Positions 27,329 through 38,806 of a DNA stretch of 64,000 bases are shown piece after piece. The notes below the pieces were generated by a model, which did no database searches, was not told where the DNA came from, and worked only from the letters and a program-made list of their open reading frames with translations. This DNA is from Cornus controversa. Its lineage: Eukaryota > Streptophyta > Magnoliopsida > Cornales > Cornaceae. The stretch lies in the NCBI GenBank assembly GCA_026545225.1, contig CM048852.1, forward strand, positions 55,435,146-55,499,145, given 5' to 3'. Position 1 is the stretch's first letter; every line of letters begins with the position of its first letter. Position numbers and translations under genes: made by a program.

Positions 27329-28190
27329 GTTGACTCGCATAAACTCAGTCAGATTTCAGCAAATAGTCACCCAACTCTCTCTTTCCCCTTTTTTTTTTTT
27401 TTGTATCATACAAAGGGGAGGTAGCAATATTTTCCCTACATGCATGTGATGTGTGTTTCATTTCCCCTTTTACATTTTCAATTTTTTTCTTAATTTACTA
27501 GATATAAGTGTTGTGTTGAATTGTGATGATTCCTTTGCTATACCAAAGCATAGGCTAATTAAATCATTATATGTTTAGTTTTAATTTTTTTATTTGACCC
27601 TTTTTTTGTTGGAATATTATCATAGTCACATTCATGCTTCTTGTTGTTGTTAAATATGTGTATATTTTAAAGGGCTACATAGCTTGCAATGCCATTATTA
27701 CTAGCATGTTTCCAAAGTATTATCCTCTTATAGAAATGCAATGGTGTGGGTTGCTTGTGTTATTTAATGCAATGTGGGCTTGATCTATCTATAAAGTTGG
27801 ATGTGGACATTTCCGAATGACCATTCTGACCTAGATTCTCTTTGAGGAAGTGGGCCGTGGACACTCCTTCATCTGTTCACATGGGCTGCACGTGAGTTCA
27901 TCCTCTTTGCCACGTGACACTCTTTCCTCGCACTCTTTCACTAGATGCATGTATATAAATCCCAAGACCTTTGACCCTATTTTCCTAATTAATATTTGAT
28001 TTCTCTCCATCACATGAAGCTAGTTAGTATTAGGGCGTCGTGTTGCTGTTTCTTGATACACTAAAGAAATAAAAGTGATTTAATGTGCCCTTTCATGGTG
28101 CTGACCGACTAACGAAAGTTGGGACAATGTATGTTTACACGAACATATATATATATATGTATATTTATATTTATATTTATATTTATATAT
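27329..28190. other. 3' region of the AUX1-like gene
   Basis: The 3'UTR presumably lies in the first 300 bp; AT-rich TAATTAAAT and ATTAAATC motifs near 27555 are possible near-upstream elements. After that no feature until the (TTTATA)n tract at 28155-28188. Confidence 0.4.
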
Positions 28191-28354
28191 AATTATATTT
28201 CAGTGAACAACTGCATAGAAAGAAATGTGGAGTAAAATTTGTTTATTTCATTTGACCGGTAATTTGATTTTCAATTATATTTCAGTGAACAACTGCATAG
28301 AAAGAAATGTGGAGTAAAATTTTTTTATTTCATTTGGCCGGTAATTTGATTTTC
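28191..28354. repeat. Tandem duplication, two 82-bp units
   Basis: AATTATATTTCAGTGAACAA starts both units (28191, 28273). They differ at about three positions, so the duplication is recent. MITE family 1 copy 2 lies six bases beyond the second unit. Confidence 0.92.
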
Positions 28355-28359
28355 AATCA

Positions 28360-28550
28360 GGGTAATGCTACTCAGGCAGAATTCATAGGCAGAATCATTT
28401 ACATCCATTGGATGCATGTGGTGAGTGCATGTGGTGGGGCCTACCACATACATCTAATGGATGTAAATGATTCTGCCTATGAATTCTACCACATATATCT
28501 AATGGATGTAAATGATTCTGCCTATGAATTCTGCCTGAGTAGCATTACTC
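28360..28550. mobile_element. MITE family 1, copy 2, with internal duplication
   Basis: Ends GGGTAATGCTACTCAGGCAG and CTGCCTGAGTAGCATTACTC are near-perfect inverted repeats extending about 38 bp inward. Flanks TTTCAATCA and TTTCATGGA agree at 6 of 9 positions, compatible with a worn 9-bp TSD. Inside, a 45-bp unit is duplicated in tandem (28441-28485, 28486-28530), carrying an extra copy of the subterminal repeat. Confidence 0.8.
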
Positions 28551-28718
28551 TTTCATGGAGTAGAGTAATTAAGGTTAAAGGAATTTTATGATTGAATATA
28601 ATAGTATTTGGATTTCCTTGCATAGAGCCTTTTTTTTTTTTGGTCCAACACGTGTTTCAATTTTTAATTAGGGTGACGGTGAGATTCGAACTCAGGACCT
28701 TGCCTACGGCAGAAACCT

Positions 28719-28831
28719 GCTCTGATACCATGTTAACAATCATCTACTCTAAAAGCTTAAACTGTTAATCATCTACTCTAAAATCTTAAGGTGTTAGAGA
28801 GGGTGCAACTTAAATATTTAAATCCTCAACA
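28719..28831 (-). mobile_element. Short (101 bp) LTR and PBS, TRIM-like
   Basis: On the minus strand TGTTGAGGAT...TTGTTAACA (28831-28731) is followed directly by TGGTATCAGAGC (28730-28719), a perfect tRNA-Met primer-binding motif. The LTR contains an internal repeat (TTAGAGTAGATGATT twice). It abuts the end of the copia remnant. No matching 3' LTR is seen downstream. Confidence 0.6.
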
Positions 28832-30470
28832 CATACCACCATTAGTAACCATAACATAATCATTTGATTGATACCTTTTGGATGGTTGATGCGGCCGATT
28901 TGATCTCCTTCTTGGTGGCAAATTTGGCTCTTCAAGCTCATTTGTGTCTTCAACACCACCCTTATCAGAAGATGATGAAGAAGGTGGTGATGATGGAGGT
29001 GATGGAGATGGCGGGCTAGCATCTTCACTTGGTTCTTCCAGTTCTTCGTCAAGCAAAATTGGACTTTACTTTTCATTTTCATTCCACTTCCAATATTCTT
29101 CTTCATTGAATTTCACATCCCGACTAACAATGATTTTGTTAGTTAGAGGAGGATTGAATAACTTGTATATATGCTTTGGATTTCTCACTATATATATATA
29201 TATATATATATATCCAACAAAAATGCATGCCACAGCTTCTGCCCAAAATTTGTTAGGCATTCGTTTGGCTTTCAACATATATACTTCTAGCCAACTCTAT
29301 AATTATTCTGTTTTCCCCTCAGCAACCCCATTTTGCTGTGGGGTGGACAGTAAAATGATGCCTGATACCATTTTAATTCTTTCAAGAAAAAAATCAAATT
29401 CATCACACGTATACTCACCTCCTTGGTCAGAATGCAAAGTTTTTAATATGTATCCACTTTGCTTTTCAACTAAGGCCTCGAACATTTTGAAATGTCCAAA
29501 CACTTGTGATTTATGCTTGAGAAAATACACCCATGTATTTCTACTATAATCATCAATTAAAGTGAGAAAATAACGATTACCTCCAATTACACAAAGATCA
29601 TCCTCAAAATGAACGCCATGCCCTTTTCGAAGAAGCTGGCCAACACTTAAGAGATTGTAATTCAAATCTGGAACATAGAGCACATTGGAGATCCGCTTTC
29701 GTTCTCATTTCTTTGAAAGAAAGAGAATTTCACCACATCCTCTGGACAAAAGTTTTTATCATCACCGATTTTGACTTGAGACAGAATCATTTTATCAAGA
29801 TTGATAAATGCTTCTTTGTTTCCAGTCATGTGGCCTGGCTGCTGTAACCACTATCAAGATACCACATGTTACCTTGAGAATTTTCATTCACACGTTCACT
29901 CTAGATCTCGATCATTTGGTTGACAAGAGAGATTACCCGATTGAAATAATCTTCAACCGATTCGGACTCCTTCATTTGCAGCATGTCAAATTCTCCTAGA
30001 AGAGTTGCAATCTTGCAGTTTTCACTTTATCTTCTCCTTTGTATGAAGCCTGAAGTGTGTCCCAATCTTGTTTTGCCGACAAAGCTGATGAAATTCTCTC
30101 AAAAATAAATTCATCTACTGCTTGGTAGATGAAAAACAATTCCTTCTTGTCTTTTCTTACCATTTTCTTTCAACTCATTGAGTTGTTGTGGAGTGAGAGT
30201 TGTATGATCTGCTAGTTCTGTATAACCAGTTTCAACAATATCCCATAAATCTTGGGATCCATACAACACTTTCATTTGGATGGATGCTCCATTGAGATCC
30301 ATATATACAACACTTTCATTTTAATGCAGGATGCTCCATTGAGATCCATACAATACTTTCATTTGGATGCTCCATTGAGTATATTTCTTTGCATTGAATC
30401 TTGGAAGTTGGGGATGCATGCAACATGTTGTTGGTAGCCATTAATCTTGAAACAGGCTCTGATACTACTT
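28832..30470 (-). mobile_element. Decayed Ty1/copia retrotransposon body (gag-PR-INT)
   Basis: Reading on the minus strand: a PBS matching tRNA-Met (30469-30455, TAGTATCAGAGCC), gag start MATNNMLHAS at 30441, gag blocks LWDIVETGYTELADH and DTLQASYKGEDKVKTAKI (frame-shifted), a protease remnant WYLDSG near 29860, the pre-integrase motif LYVPDLNYNLLSVGQLL (29680-29630), integrase TLIDDYSRNTWVYFLK and LHSDQGGEYTCDEF with TPQQNGVAEGK, then MLKAKRMPNKFWAEAVAC. The frame jumps from there to FVGY and KIIVSRDVKFNEEEYW, losing about 75 residues, with a (TA)n expansion at the join (29190-29213). Sequence ends in the linker before reverse transcriptase; RT and RNase H are absent. Many frameshifts and stops make it dead. 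Confidence 0.88.
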
Positions 30471-30790
30471 TGATGGATAAAACTCAATAACAATGGAGCT
30501 TTTAAGAGAGAAAAAAAAAAAATGAAGGCCAACTATATTATGTCTCGAAGGGTTTGATTTCACTTGTACATCTTGATTTTGAAAATGGATACAAGCCTCT
30601 ATAAATAGGCTACACCTTTAATATGAATTTACTCAGATTCATCTCCCTTAACAAGGTTCATCTCCCCTTACATAATTCATTGAACAACCATTATTGTAAA
30701 CCAGAAGTCTCAACTGAAAATACATTAACCACACTCAAACATGCATGTATGTAGGAAAATTAACAAAGGGAACTAGCTTAACTCTGTAAC
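30471..30790 (-). mobile_element. Probable 5' LTR of the copia remnant
   Basis: Immediately upstream of the PBS, the minus strand ends ATCCATCA as an LTR should. A TATA-like TATTTATAG lies near 30600 on the minus strand with a plausible leader after it. The outer end is uncertain; ACA near 30789 is one candidate. No second LTR is found to compare. Confidence 0.5.
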
Positions 30791-31835
30791 ACTACTTGCT
30801 TTGGATGCCATGATCACGAAAGATCGATCTCAGGCAGGAGGAAGAGGAGGAGGACTAGTTTTGGTTGGGTTTGAGCACTCGCTTTTATCTTTTATGAACA
30901 TCGATCCATCAGCTGGGCTAGCTAGCTGTGGTGCTCATCACACGTCATAATTCATTCCCTCTTAGCTAGAAACAAAATTCGATCTAGAAATTTTAATTTG
31001 GGAGAGCTCAAATTTGTGGTATATAATTAAAATTTGAAAATTTTATAAACCAATTGTAATATATATTTTTTTAAGTATTTGTAATACTGTATATACTTTG
31101 AAAAAATTCAAAATTGAGAGAAATGTAGCTCAAATAATTAGACGAAAAATTAATATGAGAAAGAAAAATATTGTGAAGAAACAATCGGTTACAACTATGA
31201 AAATTAAGATGAGGTAAAGAAAGAAAAAACAATTAATTTTTCAGTTTTTCAAAAATTTATTTTTTGAAAAAAAGGTTTTGAGTACTTTGATTCCACTTTG
31301 AAAAATATATATTATTCTTACCTAGACGAAAGATTACCAAAAAAATAATGATTTTAACTAAAAAAAATTTCACAAAGTTTTAACAAAAACAAGATTATTA
31401 CTTAAGTAATTTATACGAGTAGTCATAGAATTTGTTATTTACCACACTTAAAAGTATTATCGCGCATATATGATAAAGTTACAACACTTGTTTCTCCTTT
31501 AGCCACATTAAAAGTATTAGCATATATGATATCATTATTGTTGTTGATAATCTCACAAGTTACGACACTTGTTTCTCCTCTTGCCAGATGCTTCCGTGGC
31601 TTGTTAGTAGATATTGATATATAATTCTAGATATTTTTCTCGTAAACACTATTTTATAAAAAAAAAATTGACTAAAAAAGTTGATGCATTTTTATTAAAC
31701 ATGAAATCACTGCCTATCGGATGATAACCATTGTTGAAGGCATGGCGAAGTTCCATGTCCATAAACCAATCTGCAAGTAAGTGAGTACTGTTGTATAACA
31801 TTTAGCTAAGAAGTACGAACTTTTCGAATCTGTTA

Positions 31836-32165
31836 ACCTTTCTTCAAAGGAATTGAAAAGTATATGTCACAGCTAAGATGTCTGATCCATTGACTTGAGA
31901 AATTAAAACAATAATTGCATTATACAGATTGGATTTATAGGCTGATTGAAATCTCAAACTGTAGTTTCTGGTCTTTTTTTTTTTTCTCTCTCGAAAAAAG
32001 ACTTTGCAAGGAGTAACCACACAACTAAAGTGAGGGGAAAAGGAAAACAGAGCAAGCCAAAAGGCTAACCAACCAGAAAACACTGGGAAAACGCCTAACC
32101 CCCCCTCAAAGGCAGAACACAGAGGGTCACTATAATCTGAAAGTCGATCATATGGAAGCCAAACA
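31836..32165. repeat. Duplicated block, partner of 46076-46539
   Basis: Shared ordered runs include AACAATAATTGCATTATACAG, TATAGGCTGATTGAAATCTC, AGAGCAAGCC.AAAGGCTAACC and ATATGGAAGCCAAA. The first part (31836-31880) also matches 34335-34385 beside a DUF247 fragment. No coding sequence was recognised. The partner block is interrupted exactly after GAAGCCAAA by a short LTR. Confidence 0.7.
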
Positions 32166-32387
32166 AACAAAGGAGCAGACTGTGACGTTATGGCCCCAAT
32201 TTTGTTTTGACTTGGCTCGCAACACCAATAAGTTGATGTGAAGGGCTGAATGAGGGATGAGAGAATGAAGCTGGATAGAAAGACCTTTGATTGGATCATT
32301 GGATTTGAAACCCACGATCAACTTCTTTTTCTTTCCATCTAACAAATTTAATTTCACAAGTAAAAGAAAATTAAATAAAAATAAAGA

Positions 32388-32634
32388 ACAATGCTACAAT
32401 TCATGAAATTATTTTTTGATATTGTATCATGAATGATATGACAGATAATAATTCTATATTTGTAGGAATTCCACTAACAATAAATTTCTATTTTTTATTA
32501 TTTTAGGAAATAAAATTAAATGGTGAATTAGTATTGATGAGATTTCTCCCGTGCACGGAATTTCAATGGTATTATTACATACCACATCATTCATGATATA
32601 AAATCATAAAATAATTTCATAAAGTGTAGCATTT
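32388..32634. mobile_element. MITE family 2, copy a (diverged, enlarged)
   Basis: Ends CAATGCTACAATTCATGAAA and TTTCATAAAGTGTAGCATT are inverted, with the inner CATGAATGAT/ATCATTCATG arms seen in other copies. The middle contains an extra AT-rich stretch. It also has the shared core GTGCACGGAATTTCAATGGT. Confidence 0.7.
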
Positions 32635-33133
32635 TTTAAAAATAAAAGGTTTACGAGACCATTTAGCCATCTTTGACTTCTTTTAAAGTTTTATACATGT
32701 GTCAAACATTTATCGGTTCGAATCTCATATTAGAAGCAACTTCTTTCTTATATGGTGTGTGAGAAGTATTTTCCAAATTGAGGGCAATGCCACCGTTTCT
32801 ATATTTCTAATGCCACTATAACAAATTTGCCAGTTTTTCTGTGGCCATTCTAGCAAAACAATTCTCTAATAGGGCTCTTCTGTGTGACTTTCATCGCCAG
32901 CTTTAGCTCGAATTCAAACACATGGCCGACTCAAAATTTTTGAAAACTTAAATCTGCAGCTTAATGGCCGGAGAACAAAGAAAGAAAGAAAGAAAAGTGT
33001 TCTTACATCAAGACAAAATATCTACAAGAAGTTTCTTGTTAAAATAGAAGGTTTCAAAGAGTACGTATTGATAATAAAAATCATTCAAAGAATGGACAAC
33101 ACAATTTATTCGGAAATGATATGAATTTTAAAA

Positions 33134-33787
33134 GTGTAAAGTACATAAAATTTTCCTTTAGTTTAAAAAATGTGTTAAAAATTATTTTCATATTCCCTTT
33201 GCATCCATATAGTTTATATTTTGTACAAATCAACCATTCTGAGCTAAAAACACTCTTTAAATTTCAATTTTATCCTTATACCAAATTTCTTATTATTTTC
33301 AATAATAGCAAATTTATTGTTTTTTATATTTTTAAAATATTAATTTAATTATAAATTATTATCATTTCGTGGCCGAGCCAAAATAAAATAAAATAAAATC
33401 TTCGTTTTTAACTTTTTTTTGGCATTGTTTAAAAAAAAAATGCTGGCAAATGTTTTTTTTTTGAAGTGAAGATTTTTTTTTAATTTTCGGCTTGACCACA
33501 AAATAATAATAAAACAAGAATATTTAATTTATAATTAAATTAATAATTTAAAAAAAGTATATAAAAATAATAAGATTTCTATTGTTGGAAATATTAAGAA
33601 ATTTAGTAGAGGGGTAAAATTGAAACTTGAAGAGTGTTTTTAGCTCAGAAGAGTTAATTTGCACACAATACAAACTACATGAGTGCAAAGTGAACATGAA
33701 GGGTGAGTGCAAAGTGAATATAAATGAAAATTTTTTTTTTCCACATTTTTAAAACTAGAGAAGAGTTTTATGCACTTTAATCCTATT
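33134..33787. mobile_element. Foldback element with about 270-bp arms
   Basis: Left GTAAAGTACATAAAA...CTGAGCTAAAAACACTCTT...AATTTCAATTTTA pairs with right TAAAATTGAAAC...AAGAGTGTTTTTAGCTCAG...TTTTATGCACTTTAATC. The arms stay alignable almost to the centre (CGTGGCCGAGCC / GGCTTGACCACA). A similar AAGTGCATAAAA end occurs at 5438. It is non-coding. Confidence 0.75.
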
Positions 33788-34257
33788 CTAAAATGAACAA
33801 AAAACCATAAAAACAAGGATAGACAATATCGAGAGATATATTTTTTCTTACATAGAAACATACATGGAATCACAATATTCAGAGATATATTTATTCTTAC
33901 AAACAGTAATACGATTCTAACACGATCAAGGGATATTTCAAATTAGAAAAATGTCTGCTATCGGGAGTCTTTCTCATAACTTGACGAGTCCTGAACTCTC
34001 TTTCTCTTTATTTGCCATCGAATTCATAAATTTATTATAACTTTTTTTTTTTGATTTTTATTTCCTTCTTTAAAAATAAAAAAAAAATCATAATTCTCTG
34101 AACTTGTTTCAATCTAATGATAAATAAAGAAGAGAGCTAGATGCTTGTAATGAGAGAGAGCATTAGAAAACCAAGACATGGTCGTCCACATTATTATTGC
34201 ATACCTGAAGTGAAATGATGATATATGGTTGGTTAAAAAAAAGGACGCATGGTGTAG

Positions 34258-34375
34258 CTAGATGGTCTGCAGGAAGGTGAGGACGAAAAGAATTGCAGCC
34301 AAGAGAGAGATTCCTGTCCATGAGATACGAAACTTCAAAGGAATTGAAAAGTTTCTGTCACAACTGTGATATGTG
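34258..34375 (-). pseudogene. DUF247 C-terminal helix fragment
   Basis: The minus strand reads SWTGISLLAAILFVLTFLQTI followed by a stop, matching the copy A tail (SPWTGLSVIAAFILFILTLLQTM). Only the last 35-40 codons are recognisable. Part of its upstream sequence recurs near 31836-31880. It is too short to be a gene. Confidence 0.75.
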
Positions 34376-34534
34376 ATCCATTTATATGTATATCTATCAA
34401 AGATGAATTTTTAGTAAAAGGGAAGAGCTTTTGTTTTTGTTAGTTGCTTAATTAGAAAAAAAATGAATAAGGAGAGAGGTTTTGCATGATTGGATTAATG
34501 GTTAAAAATCAAGTTTTATTCATTAAAAGAGTGT

Positions 34535-35874
34535 GACGTATATTTTTGTAATTGATAATCTTTAGTGCCAAAACTAAACATGATCGAGTTGTGCTCCTGA
34601 AGTTAATTATATTCTTGTCATTGATCATGTAATTGAAGTCTTAGAGTGAGCATGAAATTCTACATCAGCCATGTAAGGGTTCGTCAAATAATGAAGCTTG
34701 AATCTTCGGCAGAAGCCATCAAAAGTCTGAAAAAGGATTCGATCGTTTAAAGTTTCGATATGGTTATGGATGCATGAGGACATCGTTGTTCACATATGAA
34801 AGTCACGTAATTCAGGTAAAGTCGTAAGAACACATATATTTCAAACTGGGAGGTTCCGACTTTGAAAAGAGGGGTTCTTAAGCAATTAAGTGAAACTTTC
34901 AAGGTTGGACCGGTCCAAGTGAAGGCTGGACCGGTCCATAGGGTCTCTAGATCTCACACTGAGATTGCTACAGGGCATGGACTAGTCCAACTTATCTAGT
35001 TTGCGAATTTTGACATGTTTTTACCCGAATTTGACCCAGAACATTCTAAAATCGCGGGGACTTGTTTCCTATTAAATTTTAAATTATTTTTTTTAAAGAA
35101 AAATTAGGATTCTTAATCTCTATAAAAATCTTATATGATTTTTTTCTCCTTACGCTTTCAATATACAAGAAATTAATACTTTTAGAGAGAAAGAAAATAT
35201 TGAGATATTTTTCTAAGCAGATAATTTTTCTCTCAATTCTTTTTTTATATTTTTGAGAGCACACAAATATTCAATGAGTGATTTAGGGTGTTCTCTATTT
35301 GCTTGATCAACTGTTCGAAGATTACATTGAAGATTTCTTCGTGATCAAGTTACTGGATTAGTTTCTTCTACAACTATTTCGTTGGTGAGGAAGGAGAAGA
35401 AGTTCGAACTACGAAGGGGACATAATATTTGTTGAGTGTTCGTGTTTTTTCAGTTACCATTATGAGAGAATTTTGACATTAGCCGGGAATTTGCAGTAGT
35501 TGGACGAGGTAGTCGTAATTGTAAGAATGTGATGTTATGCATCAGAGTTATTGTTAGAGTGGAGTGAGTGTGAGTATATGATAAAGTCTGTTGTACTTTG
35601 CTTCGACAATAAGTGAATTTACTTCTCTGGGGCTACAAAGTCTCACTCGTAATTTTTTTCGATCTGAGTTCTTCACGTATATCTCGTATGTTCGTATACT
35701 TTACTTTAGTGCTCTTTATTTATTTACTTGCTTTGTGGGATTATTTTAATTTTGAATCAGACTTAAAATTGAATAATCTGAAAGATTAAGCAAAAAAACG
35801 AGTAAACTTAATCACCCCTTTAAATTTTAAATCTAATTTTCGCAATCGTTTTTGCACCGCACAACTTACAAAGA
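34535..35874. mobile_element. Probable LTR-like insertion inside the DUF247 duplication
   Basis: About 1.3 kb absent from the paralogous interval 49846-49944. It has two GGACCGGTCCA motifs (near 34903 and 34926), a TATA-like AT-rich stretch and a leader-like region (35100-35650), but no coding frame. Its composition resembles a long plant retrotransposon LTR. No TG...CA ends or target-site duplication could be fixed, so the class is inference. Confidence 0.4.
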
Positions 35875-36480
35875 CATCATCCCCCTATGTCCATAAAATA
35901 TAAGAATTTGGATGTAAAAGTTGCTCATTAAGCAAGTAGAGGTACGTTGCATTTAAAGAAATTCAACGAGTTTTGAATAAAATCACAATTACATAGTAAG
36001 GGTTGATATGGTCGGGAATCAAACAATAATGGTAATAAGAGTCATTCAAATGTTCTATAATAAAGACCTTGTATTGGAATGACAAAGTTGGTTCTTTTGT
36101 AAATGACAAATCATAAATACGTCACCTATAATTTTTTTTTTTTATCTAGACTACTCATGAGACAGATTAATAGGAACCCAAACCTAGTTAATAATAAGAA
36201 AGCATGGTGCAAGTGTAAATGGTCTGCAACAAGGTGAGGACAAAAAGGATAAAGACAGTAATGACTGATAAGCCTGTCCGTGGACTACCAAAATAATCAT
36301 CTGAGTTTTGTTAAACATTTTCGCCACCTGCTTGCACAGCTTAGTGAAGTAGAAAACACCTACCGAAACATTCTTGCATTGCAGAAATATGCCGCCTCTT
36401 CATTGGAACTCAAATAATTACGAATCACTCCGACTTTTACAGGCAGATCAACATCCTCTGTAGAGTTGATGAGTTTATCA
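35875..36480. repeat. Segmental duplication of the copy A 3' half and flank
   Basis: This block parallels 49945-50545: shared runs include GGTAATAAGAGTCA, CTTGTATTGGAATGAC and ATGACAAATCATAAA in the same order, then the DUF247 3' coding part. A second collinear block, 34395-34535, parallels 49716-49845. In the intact locus the two blocks are about 100 bp apart; here they are separated by about 1.3 kb of extra sequence. Confidence 0.8.
36189..36480 (-). pseudogene. DUF247 3' fragment related to copy A
   Basis: The minus strand encodes DKLINSTEDVDLPVKVGVIRNYLSS-type sequence, then a frame-broken version of the copy A tail (KCLTKLR, stops, remnants of the last helix). A deletion of about 26 bp and several stops are present. 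The similarity to copy A continues beyond the stop codon into its 3' flank, so this is a piece of a genomic duplication and not a processed copy. No DUF247 sequence was seen on the 5' side above 36480. Confidence 0.85.
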
Positions 36481-36713
36481 CGAGAAAAGAACGAAATTTG
36501 AAAAAACAAAAAGTAATTTACTCGGGAAAGTTGAAAATTGTGGCCAGCCGATCACCATGGTGCTAGTTGAGTTTCTTTCTTTTAATTATTTTATTATATA
36601 AAATATTATTTGCTTAAATAGTGAAAGAAATATGATAATTAAAAAATAAAAAGCAAGTGAAAAAGCATCAAGAAGAGGGACAAGAGAAAAATGAATGGCT
36701 GTGTGATTTGCTA

Positions 36714-38361
36714 CAGGGGTGCATACGGTCTGGATCGGTCCAGTTCTGGCCTTTTTTGAAACCAAACCGTATGGTTCGGTTCCATTAAAAATGAAACCAG
36801 ACCGAACCGTTTAACCGTATGGAACCGGACCGAACCGAACCGTGAAGAACCGGTTTGGTCCGGTTCGTTTCCACGGTTCACCAACCTGTATCAACATATT
36901 TTAAGCCTTAATTTTAAGCCTACTGCAAACTAATTTTAAGCATCAATTTTAAATCTTTTAAAGCTACTATTCCTCAAGTGTCAACCTAATTAAATCATGA
37001 TATAATTTATTTAAAGAACTACTAAAAACTAACACAAGAAGTACATGATATAGGTACACAACTTCACAACCATAAAGTGAAATCATTTCCTCATAGCTAA
37101 GGACCTTAAAGGTTGTACGTGTCCCACAGGGCCGGCCCTGAAATTCAAAAAATGTTGAGAGGCCTTAGGCGGACTTTCAAATGAGGTTCTTTCTACCTAA
37201 AGTTTCACGTGCGGATAAATTCTATAAGAGTGCAAAATTTTTATTAAAATGAGACGATAAGCAAATAAAATATATTAATGTTGAAAAAAAACCCTGGTCT
37301 TGGTGCTTTATAAATAGCACGATCTAGTTCACATAAAAAAATTAAAAAAAATATTCAATACACCTTAGCCACAAAAATTAAAATTGAACTTCATATCAAA
37401 GTAACTGTGATCGTCTTGTATTTTGAGCTGCAAAATTATCAATTAAAGTGCTCACAATCCCTAAAGAAAAGTTGTTGCCTTGCTACCTACTGCTACTCGT
37501 TGTGAAGATAGAAGAATAAAAGAAAAGGAGTTCTAAAAAAAAAAAAATGCCTAAGACAAATAGTTAGTAGTAATTTGTTTTTTTTTTTCAAATGAGGCCC
37601 AGACCATTGTATTGGACTATTGTCATTATTTTTTAAATGAGGCCCACTTTGTTACTAAAGTTTGGGCCAGACTAGTGTATTAGATTGTTAGTTACTATTT
37701 TTTTTAAATAACATCTAGTGGGCTTGGTAGAAATTTGGGCTCTCAAAAAATAAAAAATTTGGGGGCTCTAGGCAACCGCCTGGGCCGCCTAGGCCCAAGG
37801 CCGGCTCTGGTGTCCCATAAGACCCACATATCACTACCCTGTATTATCAGTTCCTTAATATTTCTTCTATGCTCAAGTTAACAACTGCCATGCAGAATGT
37901 AAAAAGGAAATAAGGGTTAAAAAGAAAAAAAACGAACACCAAAAAGAAGTAACATGCATCATAAAGATGTGTGCCTGTAAGCCTGTCTTTTACAATGTTG
38001 AGTGGAATAGTGGATGATTAGCTATTTTAAGTTTTTAACATATTGTAGTTATATTATAGTGGATGATTAGCTAATCTGATAAAACGAATCAACACAGATT
38101 GGAGTTATATTATAATTATAATAATATAAGTATATTATAAGTATAATATTTAATATTAAATATAATATATTTTATATTTATATATATAGAAACGGTTCGG
38201 TCCGGTCCTGAGGGACCTGAAACCGTAACCGAACCGTTACTACACGATTCCAAAAAATTGGAACCGTGTCGAATCGGACCTCGAAAAAATTGGACCGAAT
38301 TGTCCGGTCCGGTCCAATTCAGTTTGAATTTTTGGTTTGGACGGATTTTTGTGCACCTCTA
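36714..38361. mobile_element. Non-autonomous hAT-type element with 8-bp TSD
   Basis: Terminal inverted repeats are CAGGGGTGCA at the left and TGCACCTCTA at the right (YAGRGGTGCA). Flanks are ATTTGCTA (36706-36713) and ATTTACTA (38362-38369), an 8-bp TSD with one mismatch, as for hAT elements. Subterminal regions are rich in CCGAACCG/CGGTTCGG on both sides. There is no transposase frame. A second element is nested at 37127-37809. Confidence 0.8.
37127..37809. mobile_element. Nested hAT-type MITE with perfect 8-bp TSD
   Basis: Ends CAGGGCCGGCCCTG and AAGGCCGGCTCTG are inverted repeats. GTGTCCCA occurs on both sides (37119-37126 and 37810-37817), a perfect 8-bp TSD. The element is 683 bp, non-coding and lies wholly within the 36714-38361 element, so it inserted later. 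Confidence 0.88.
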
Positions 38362-38806
38362 ATTTACTATACAGAACTAGCTCTCTTGCCAGCCTTTGGA
38401 GCTAGCCCACTTGTAGCTAGCTCCATGGACCCAAATGCTGACTACATTCAGTGGGTAGCTGGCCCAAACGTCAGTAGCTAGCTGGCCCAAACGCCAGTAT
38501 AGCTCTTGTTCTTAGTTGATGTATCGGTGAAAAGATACTTGACATGGAGAAAAGAGAAGCACAAATTAGAGCCTATTGCTATTTTCAAGGAAGTGGGGTG
38601 GGTGGATTGGGTTCTGAATAAATGGGTAAGTAGCTTAATGGATTGGACACTCATGAAGCACAAATCAGGCCCTAGCTAATATCATGGAAGTGTCTGACAA
38701 AAACTATATATATCATGAAACTGGTTGGAGAAGTTACAAAACATGAGACACTTGTCAAAAAGTTGAACAGTTTAATTACTTAATGGGAAAACAAAGCAGT
38801 GGAGTT

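Noticed and set aside
29066-29549. 201-codon plus-strand ORF across 28944-29549
   Set aside because: Antisense of the copia integrase and linker, and crosses a (TA)n tract.
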